From Spirochaetaceae bacterium (GTDB lineage Bacteria; Spirochaetota; Spirochaetia; Treponematales; Treponemataceae), in the NCBI GenBank assembly GCA_031272345.1, contig JAISTZ010000171.1, positions 1 through 12,041 of the forward strand: a stretch of 12,041 nucleotides of DNA. The letters run 5' to 3'. The notes below the pieces were generated by a model that worked only from the letters and a program-made list of their open reading frames with translations, made no database searches and had not been told where the DNA came from. Every line of letters begins with the position of its first letter. Position 1 is the first letter of the stretch. The position numbers and the translations under genes are program-made. Of the stretch, positions 1-4,317 are shown piece by piece.

Positions 1-122
1 GCGAACAGCACTGTCCCCAACACCTGCCGATTCGTCAGTACCTGAAACACGTGGCGGGCCGCATGGAGTCCCCTCCCATCCGCCTCGTCCTTGCTCTTGT
101 CCGGCGGTTTTTCGGGGGATGA
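1..122 (+). CDS. C-terminal end of a 4Fe-4S-containing aldo/keto reductase (partial, 5' cut off)
   Basis: An open frame enters from the left edge (full codons start at base 3) and stops at TGA 120-122. The visible tail reads EQHCPQHLPIRQYLKHVAGR and then about 20 basic and hydrophobic residues ending RRFFGG. The CEQHCPQ...PI...LK pattern is typical of the C-terminal ferredoxin-like tail of the aldo/keto reductases that carry a [4Fe-4S] cluster, where the motif is CxxCxxxCP followed by a basic helix. The cut first codon is NGC, which is compatible with the expected Cys (TGC). Such proteins are soluble NADPH-linked oxidoreductases of mostly unknown substrate. The gene converges on the PrsW-like gene, with 10 bases between the stops. 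Only about 40 residues are visible, so the family call rests on this tail alone. Confidence 0.6.
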   Translation, partial: EQHCPQHLPIRQYLKHVAGRMESPPIRLVLALVRRFFGG

Positions 123-132
123 CGGGGGCGGT

Positions 133-747
133 CTATTCTGCTTTTTGATACCAGACGCGGCATTCAATCGCCCCGAACAGAATCGCCGCCAGGGAGAACC
201 ACCGGAAGCCCCCGGAGAAGCCCGCAAAGAAATTATATACCCCGTGTATGACCACGGCCAGGGCAAAGGGCGCCCAGTGTTTTTTTCCGTCCCTGAAGGA
301 TCGGATGCACAGGGCTGAAAGGACGGCGCAGAGGGTGTGAATCAGGGCCGCCGTGGCAAGTCTGGGGAGAATCCCCCCGGCCCCGCCGGCAAAGTACATG
401 ACCGCCTCCAGGGATCCGACCGTCAGCCCCGCGATAGCTCCCCCCGCGGTGACCGCCCTCAGGGAGCGCCCCCTCACGGGCAGGCAGAGGATGCACAGGA
501 ATTTGACGGTCTCCTCTATGAGGCCGTTCAGGATGAGGGCCCGCGCAAGCCGCGTGGCAAGGCGGAAGTCGAGCCCCTGGAACAGGGGCGCCGCGAACAA
601 CTGGACGGCCGCGATGGGAACGAGGGCCAGGGCCCCCGCAAGGGCCGCCCCCAGGGCATACAGGGGGGAGCAGCCCTTCACAAAGACCACGCACCAGAGG
701 ATGAGCGCTGCCAGGGGCAGAACACACAGCACAAGGGAAAACGCCAT
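133..747 (-). CDS. PrsW-family intramembrane metalloprotease
   Basis: This 204-residue protein is almost entirely hydrophobic, with about six to seven likely membrane segments. It carries the PrsW/CPBP-type signature residues: GLIEETVKF (E78, E79, K82), GSLEAVMYF (E114), ALIHTL (H137) and VVIHGVYNF (H168). In this superfamily the glutamates and histidines lie inside the membrane and bind the catalytic zinc. Bacillus PrsW cleaves an anti-sigma factor, but many relatives have no known substrate, so no target can be named here. The length fits a compact family member. The start is ATG 745-747. An AGGTGA lies on the - strand at 761-766, somewhat far upstream, and an in-frame choice further upstream is not evident. 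The gene is transcribed away from the tRNA gene and towards the reductase tail, with no neighbour in the same direction, so it looks monocistronic. Confidence 0.75.
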   Translation of the reverse strand: MAFSLVLCVLPLAALILWCVVFVKGCSPLYALGAALAGALALVPIAAVQLFAAPLFQGLDFRLATRLARALILNGLIEETVKFLCILCLPVRGRSLRAVTAGGAIAGLTVGSLEAVMYFAGGAGGILPRLATAALIHTLCAVLSALCIRSFRDGKKHWAPFALAVVIHGVYNFFAGFSGGFRWFSLAAILFGAIECRVWYQKAE

Positions 748-803
748 GACCCAAGCATATCACCTGGGGCCGTCGGCGTCTACAAAAAAATTCGTCCCTC
801 CCC

Positions 804-832
804 TTGACACGTCCCTCCGGGGCCGGTATACT
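804..832 (+). promoter_or_regulatory. Sigma-70 promoter of the tRNA-Asn gene
   Basis: TTGACA (804-809) and TATACT (827-832) are separated by 17 bases, which is close to perfect consensus. Initiation would be expected near base 839, about 15 bases before the mature tRNA starts. Strong consensus promoters of this kind are usual for stable RNA genes. The discriminator region after the -10 box is not especially GC-rich, so stringent control is not obvious. Confidence 0.85.
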
Positions 833-854
833 CTTTGGTACACACTTTTTGTGC

Positions 855-927
855 GGGCTACTAGCTCAGGCGGTAGAGCAACGCCCTGTTAAGGCGTGGG
901 TCGATGGTTCGAATCCATCGTAGCTCA
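855..927 (+). tRNA. tRNA-Asn (anticodon GTT)
   Basis: A full cloverleaf can be folded by eye. The acceptor stem is 855-861 with 920-926 (seven pairs, one G-U). The D arm is 864-867 with 876-879. The anticodon stem ACGCC/GGCGT (881-885 with 893-897) encloses the loop CTGTTAA, giving anticodon GTT at 888-890. The variable loop is five bases (898-902). The T arm is 903-907 with 915-919 and has the loop TTCGAAT. The discriminator is A927 and no CCA is encoded. Both the A at the discriminator and the G1-C72 first pair differ from the pattern I associate with bacterial tRNA-Asn (G73, U1-A72 in E. coli). No clear terminator follows. Confidence 0.93.
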
Positions 928-1158
928 AAACACATAAGTATTGGAACTATAATGACTTGTTGTTACTAAAAGGACACAAAAATTGCCACCGGAAAGAGCG
1001 GCGCACGAAACGGACGAGGCCCTGGAGGCCGCCCGAACCGCCGGGCGCTTCGTGTTTGCGCCGCTGGTTAAGACGGCATGAAGTCCGGCACGGCCTGGGG
1101 GATAGGGATTGACAGAGGTGTAACACATTGCGTAACATAACGGAACGGAGGATTTACC
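928..1158. other. Non-coding stretch between tRNA-Asn and the small-gene cluster
   Basis: I find no convincing gene here on either strand. The first 60 bases after the tRNA are AT-rich (about 928-985), and then a GC-rich stretch follows to about 1100. The only readable signal is the promoter at 1109-1138. The segment could be the leftover of a longer inserted element, since it lies directly between a tRNA 3' end (a common integration target) and genes of atypical codon use. No integrase gene and no repeat of the tRNA 3' end were seen at the other boundary. Confidence 0.5.
1109..1138 (+). promoter_or_regulatory. Putative sigma-70 promoter for the three small genes
   Basis: TTGACA (1109-1114) matches the -35 consensus exactly. 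It is followed after 18 bases by TAACAT (1133-1138), a reasonable -10 box. Predicted initiation near 1145 would leave a leader of only about 15 bases, which contains the ribosome site GGAGGA (1147-1152). The BrnA-like protein could repress this promoter, since antitoxins commonly autoregulate, but no operator repeat is obvious. Confidence 0.6.
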
Positions 1159-1464
1159 ATGGCCACGGTACGTTACGAACTGAGGGCTGGCACAAAGCCA
1201 ACACCTGAACAGCAGACCGAAATCGCGGCGGCGGCAAAGCGCCCTGTTGTCTACGGCGAGGACTGCCCCCGCCTCACCGAGGCGCAACTGGCGGAGTTCA
1301 AGCGCGTGAACGGCGCGGAGCGCGAGCGCGTCCCCTGCACAATCCGCCTCCCCCGCGAGACGCTCGACTGGTGGAAATCACGGGGCGCGGGCTACACGTC
1401 CGCGATGGCGCGTGTCCTTGACCTGGCGCGGAACAACGCGGAACTCCTGCGGGAGTGCCTGTAG
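1159..1464 (+). CDS. BrnA-like antitoxin family protein (orphan, no BrnT seen)
   Basis: This is a 101-residue protein. Its second half, TIRLPRETLDWWKSRGAGYT, followed by a helix (residues about 69-101), matches the BrnA pattern. In that family the pattern is a short beta strand TIRL, a DxLxWxKxxGxGYQ-like motif, and a ribbon-helix-helix type end that binds DNA. The region PRLTEAQLAEF (about residues 36-46) is also typical of the N-terminal part of these antitoxins. The start is well fixed by GGAGGA six bases upstream of ATG. In the classical system BrnT, a ribonuclease toxin, is encoded just before BrnA. Here no BrnT-like frame precedes it, so it is either an orphan or is paired with an unrelated partner. 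Ala codons are nearly all GCG, unlike the GCC-rich core genes, which suggests a foreign origin. Confidence 0.6.
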   Translation: MATVRYELRAGTKPTPEQQTEIAAAAKRPVVYGEDCPRLTEAQLAEFKRVNGAERERVPCTIRLPRETLDWWKSRGAGYTSAMARVLDLARNNAELLRECL

Positions 1465-1473
1465 GAGCGCGTT

Positions 1474-1713
1474 ATGGCAAGGGCGAAACTGCGCCGGCCG
1501 CGCTGGGAAAGCGAAGATTGGCGGACTGTGCAGCCAAACGCGAAAGTGTGCGAAACCTGTATGTTCCGGTTTTACGAAGTGAACGGGAAAAGAGTTGACG
1601 AACCGCTCGCCGCTACCGCGTCAATCTGCGAAATGTACGAGTACCCGGAGTCAAAGCCCTATGAGGTGTTGTTTGACGGCGCGGACTGCGAGTATTACGA
1701 GAAAGACGAGTGA
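1474..1713 (+). CDS. Small four-cysteine protein of unknown function
   Basis: This is a 79-residue acidic-tailed protein. Cys26 and Cys29 form a CxxC (KVCETC), and Cys52 and Cys72 could complete a four-Cys metal site, so a small zinc-ribbon-like fold is plausible. The N-terminus is rich in Arg and Lys, and the C-terminus (SKPYEVLFDGADCEYYEKDE) is acidic. I know of no function for it. It looks like the kind of short conserved protein found in mobile elements and prophages, but that is an impression. AGGAG at 1463-1467 overlaps the preceding stop codon (TAG 1462-1464) and gives an ideal six-base spacing to ATG 1474, so it is translated in an operon with the BrnA-like gene. Confidence 0.55.
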   Translation: MARAKLRRPRWESEDWRTVQPNAKVCETCMFRFYEVNGKRVDEPLAATASICEMYEYPESKPYEVLFDGADCEYYEKDE

Positions 1714-1727
1714 CAGGGAGGGGGAAC

Positions 1728-1997
1728 ATGAGCGACGAAGCGCGACCGGAAAACATAGCGCGATGGAAGGCGCAAGGCACAAAGCGGGCGTTGGAATACA
1801 GGATTTATGACAGCCGGGTGTGGTTTGGGCATGACGGGGCGTCGCTCTACTCACCCGACTACGCGGAACAGGCGCGGGCCTTGCCGCCGCGAGTCTTTAT
1901 GCTCCGGCGTCTTCCCGGGCCATTTCAAGGAGCTCCCTGTCCGCGATGGGGTCCGCGATTCCCAGGGTCAGGTAGCCGGACTGCTGGATGCCCCTGA
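1728..1997 (+). CDS. Unknown protein, probably truncated or chimeric at its 3' end
   Basis: ATG 1728 has a strong ribosome site (AGGGAGGGGG, 1715-1724) and lies 14 bases after the stop of the four-Cys gene. A GTG at 1710 in the same frame is less likely. The first ~57 residues (MSDEARPENIARWKAQGTKR, then ALEYRIYDSRVWFG, ending near PPRVF) read like a real soluble protein. From about base 1896 the frame runs antisense through the 3' end of recG, and the remaining ~33 residues (Pro, Arg and Gly rich) look like shadow sequence. The native gene probably lost its end at a junction near 1890-1897. I do not recognise the family. It belongs with the two preceding genes by spacing and by GCG/CGC-rich codon use. 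Confidence 0.45.
   Translation: MSDEARPENIARWKAQGTKRALEYRIYDSRVWFGHDGASLYSPDYAEQARALPPRVFMLRRLPGPFQGAPCPRWGPRFPGSGSRTAGCP
1890..1900. other. Probable junction between the foreign segment and recG
   Basis: The believable part of the + strand small gene ends at about base 1896. The recG stop (TAA, complement of 1897-1899) lies at the same point, so both reading frames change character within a few bases. There is no terminator hairpin for recG just beyond it and none for the + strand genes. No flanking repeat was found to define the exact edge. Confidence 0.4.
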
Positions 1998-4011
1998 TGT
2001 CCCCGGGCCCCCGGATGCGGAGGTCCGCCTCGGCGATTTCAAAGCCGTCGGTTGTGCCCAGGAGGAGCCGCATCCGCTCCTTGCCGTCGTCGGTCAGGTT
2101 GTCCCCATACACAAAAAAGCAATAGGATTGAAGGCCCCCCCGTCCTACCCGGCCCCGGAGCTGGTGGAGGGCCGAAAGGCCGAACCGCTCGGCGTGTTCC
2201 ACCACCATGCAGGTGGCCCTTGGGTTGTCGATACCCACCTCGATCACGCTGGTGGCCGCAAGGACCTGTATCTTCCCCTCGTGGAAGTCCCGGAGGATCC
2301 GGCGCTGGTCATCCTCGCTTACCCGTGAGTGAATCAGGGCGCAGGCAAAGCCGAGGAAGACCCCTGTGCGGAGGTAGTCGTACATGTCCTCGGCGCTTTT
2401 GAGGGGCTCCCCGCCGTCGTCCCTGGATTCGATCCTGGGATAGACGAAGTAGGCCTGCCGCCCCGCCTCCAGTTCACGCCGGACAAAGTCGTAGACCTTG
2501 GTTTCCTTCCCCATTTCCGCCAGGTGGGTCTTGATGGGGAGTCTGCCCCCGGGCATGGTCCGTATGACCGACATGTCCAGGTCCCCGAAAAGGGTGATCG
2601 CCAGGGTGCGGGGAATCGGCGTGGCGCTCATCATGAGGAGGTGGGGCGGCGAGGGGGGACTGGAGGATTCCATACCCTTGCGGATAATGGCGTTCCGCTG
2701 GAGCACCCCGAACCGGTGCTGCTCGTCGATGATCGCCAGGCTGAGATTCCGGTAGACCACATCGGCGGAGAAGAGCGCGTGGGTGCCCGCCACAAGGTCG
2801 ACCTCTCCCTCCCGGAGGGCCTCCAACACCTGCTTCCGTCCCTGGGCCTTCACGTTCCCCGTGAGGAAGGCCAGCCGGAGCCCCGTCCCCGCAAGGAGCT
2901 CCGCCGCCTTGTCCGCGTGCTGCCGGGCGAGGATTTCCGTGGGCGCAAGGAGCGCGCTCTGGCCCCCCCAGTCCCGCACCCTGGCGGCGGCGAAGAAGGC
3001 CGCGAGAGTCTTGCCCGAACCCACGTCACCCTGGAGGAGCCGCGCCATGGTGAAGGCCGCCCCGGCGGAATCCCCGGCGGACGTGTCCCCTGCCGGGGCC
3101 GCGCGGTCCTCGAAGCCCCGGTCGATGTCCGCGTTTATCTCGGCGATGACCCGGTTCTGGTCATCGGTGAGGGGGAAGGGGAGGGACCCGAGGAGCTTTT
3201 CCTGGGTTGGACTGAGCCGGGAGGACCCGCCGCCCGCCTGGGCCGTCCCTTCCGGGGGGAGCTGCCGCTTCCGGGCCTGAATCCGGGCTGCCAGATCCTT
3301 CTGGAACACGAAAAATTCCTCGTAAATGAGGCTTTTGCGGGCCAGGTCCGCCTGGGCCGGGGTGGCCGGCCTGTGGGCCGCAAGCACCGCGTCCTGCTTG
3401 GAAAGGAGGCCCCGCCTTGCGAGGATTTCCTGGGGAACCCTGCCGTCGATGCCCTTGCAGTACCCCAGGGCCTGGAGCAGGAACTTCCGCATCTGGACCT
3501 GGGAGATTCCCGCGGTGAGGGGATACACCGGGAGCACGGCGGAATCCGGGGGCATGGCGTTCCTGTAGTCCCCCAGGGAACCCCGCCGGGCAATCACCGG
3601 GGGGGCCTCGAAGTCCGTGCTCTGAATAGCGCCGTATTTGTAGGAAAAACTCCCGGTGACGCCGATGATCGCCCCGATGGGATACCGGGACTCCCCCAGG
3701 TAGAGGGCCCGCTTGCCGAAGGCCGCGAGCCAGGCCTCGACGCCGCTCCCGTCGGTCACGAGGAGTTTGACCCCGCCCTTTGCGCCGAAGCCGATGGGTT
3801 TGCGGTCCAGGATTTGGGCCACCGTGTGGGCCCGGCCCCCGGCGCGGAAGCGGGAGAGGGGGATTTTTTGGGTCCTGTCGTCGTACCTGCTGGGGTAATG
3901 GCCCAGGAGGTCCCCCACGGTGCGGACGTCCAGGTTGGCGAGCCGGCTTGCCGCGCCCTCGCCCACCCCCCGGAGGGACGACACGGGGGTTTCAATCTCT
4001 TCCAGAAACAC
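1897..4011 (-). CDS. recG: ATP-dependent DNA helicase RecG, C-terminus apparently short
   Basis: RecG is a superfamily 2 helicase that remodels stalled replication forks and Holliday junctions. The 704-residue product shows the N-terminal wedge/OB region (RYDDRTQKIPLSR near residue 45) and Walker A GDVGSGKT (about 328-335). It also has the Walker B box DEQH (about 429-432), the motif III-like SATPIPRTLA, and motif VI LRGRVGRGG (about 617-625). I chose GTG 4009-4011 as the start because the protein then begins VFLEEIETPVSSLRGVG, as RecG proteins do. It lies two bases after the stop of the TrpR-like gene. A longer open frame to 4206 overlaps that gene and is unlikely. The protein ends LLEMAREDAGA, whereas E. 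coli RecG has roughly 20-25 more residues after the equivalent point. Total length is still normal because of inserts, for example the Gly/Ala-rich stretch before Walker A. Confidence 0.92.
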   Translation of the reverse strand: MFLEEIETPVSSLRGVGEGAASRLANLDVRTVGDLLGHYPSRYDDRTQKIPLSRFRAGGRAHTVAQILDRKPIGFGAKGGVKLLVTDGSGVEAWLAAFGKRALYLGESRYPIGAIIGVTGSFSYKYGAIQSTDFEAPPVIARRGSLGDYRNAMPPDSAVLPVYPLTAGISQVQMRKFLLQALGYCKGIDGRVPQEILARRGLLSKQDAVLAAHRPATPAQADLARKSLIYEEFFVFQKDLAARIQARKRQLPPEGTAQAGGGSSRLSPTQEKLLGSLPFPLTDDQNRVIAEINADIDRGFEDRAAPAGDTSAGDSAGAAFTMARLLQGDVGSGKTLAAFFAAARVRDWGGQSALLAPTEILARQHADKAAELLAGTGLRLAFLTGNVKAQGRKQVLEALREGEVDLVAGTHALFSADVVYRNLSLAIIDEQHRFGVLQRNAIIRKGMESSSPPSPPHLLMMSATPIPRTLAITLFGDLDMSVIRTMPGGRLPIKTHLAEMGKETKVYDFVRRELEAGRQAYFVYPRIESRDDGGEPLKSAEDMYDYLRTGVFLGFACALIHSRVSEDDQRRILRDFHEGKIQVLAATSVIEVGIDNPRATCMVVEHAERFGLSALHQLRGRVGRGGLQSYCFFVYGDNLTDDGKERMRLLLGTTDGFEIAEADLRIRGPGDIRGIQQSGYLTLGIADPIADRELLEMAREDAGA

Positions 4012-4013
4012 GG

Positions 4014-4310
4014 CTACCCCACAAGGGAGAACATCGTCTTGAAGGCGCTGCCTTCTTTTTTGAATTCCCTGGAGCCCCTGGTTATCTTGCACAGGCTCAT
4101 GCCGAACATCCTGGAAATCTCCCGCTGGGTTTGTCCCCGGGCGATCTCCCGTACCAGGAGCCAGCGCTCGGCAATGTGGGTGCGTTCCGCCGGTGTAAGA
4201 AGGCACTCAAGAAAATCGTATATCAGATCCGGGTTGTCCGCCCGTGAAAGGGCCCCGCACATTTCCCGGAGACCCGCCTGGTCAATCGCTTTTTTTTCGC
4301 TGTCCGTCAT
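4014..4310 (-). CDS. YerC/YecD-type TrpR-superfamily regulator
   Basis: This is a 98-residue all-helical protein. The body CLLTPAERTHIAERWLLVRE followed by the helix-turn-helix GQTQREISRMFGMSLCKITR and GSREFK closely follows the YerC/YecD family of TrpR-like DNA-binding proteins. The second helix of the motif and the final TRGS turn are the signature. Targets and ligands of this family are largely unknown; the Trp repressor similarity does not prove tryptophan binding. I chose ATG 4308-4310, seven bases after the stop of the upstream fusion gene, over a GTG at 4346 that would overlap it. No good ribosome site is visible, which suggests coupling to upstream translation. The stop TAG 4014-4016 lies two bases before the recG start, so regulator and helicase are co-transcribed. 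Confidence 0.8.
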   Translation of the reverse strand: MTDSEKKAIDQAGLREMCGALSRADNPDLIYDFLECLLTPAERTHIAERWLLVREIARGQTQREISRMFGMSLCKITRGSREFKKEGSAFKTMFSLVG

Positions 4311-4317
4311 GGGTGAA

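Noticed and set aside
984..1110. Small TTG-started frame after the tRNA
   Set aside because: Its translation (EAWRPPEPPGASC and so on) is Pro/Arg-rich and shadow-like, and there is no good start or family resemblance.
925..1287. - strand open frame overlapping the tRNA 3' end and the BrnA-like gene
   Set aside because: It overlaps a tRNA and a gene with a strong ribosome site, and its product shows no motif.
855..1900. Classical integrated element with tRNA-derived attachment repeats
   Set aside because: No copy of the tRNA 3' end was found at the far boundary and no integrase gene is present, so only a weaker 'foreign segment' claim is made.
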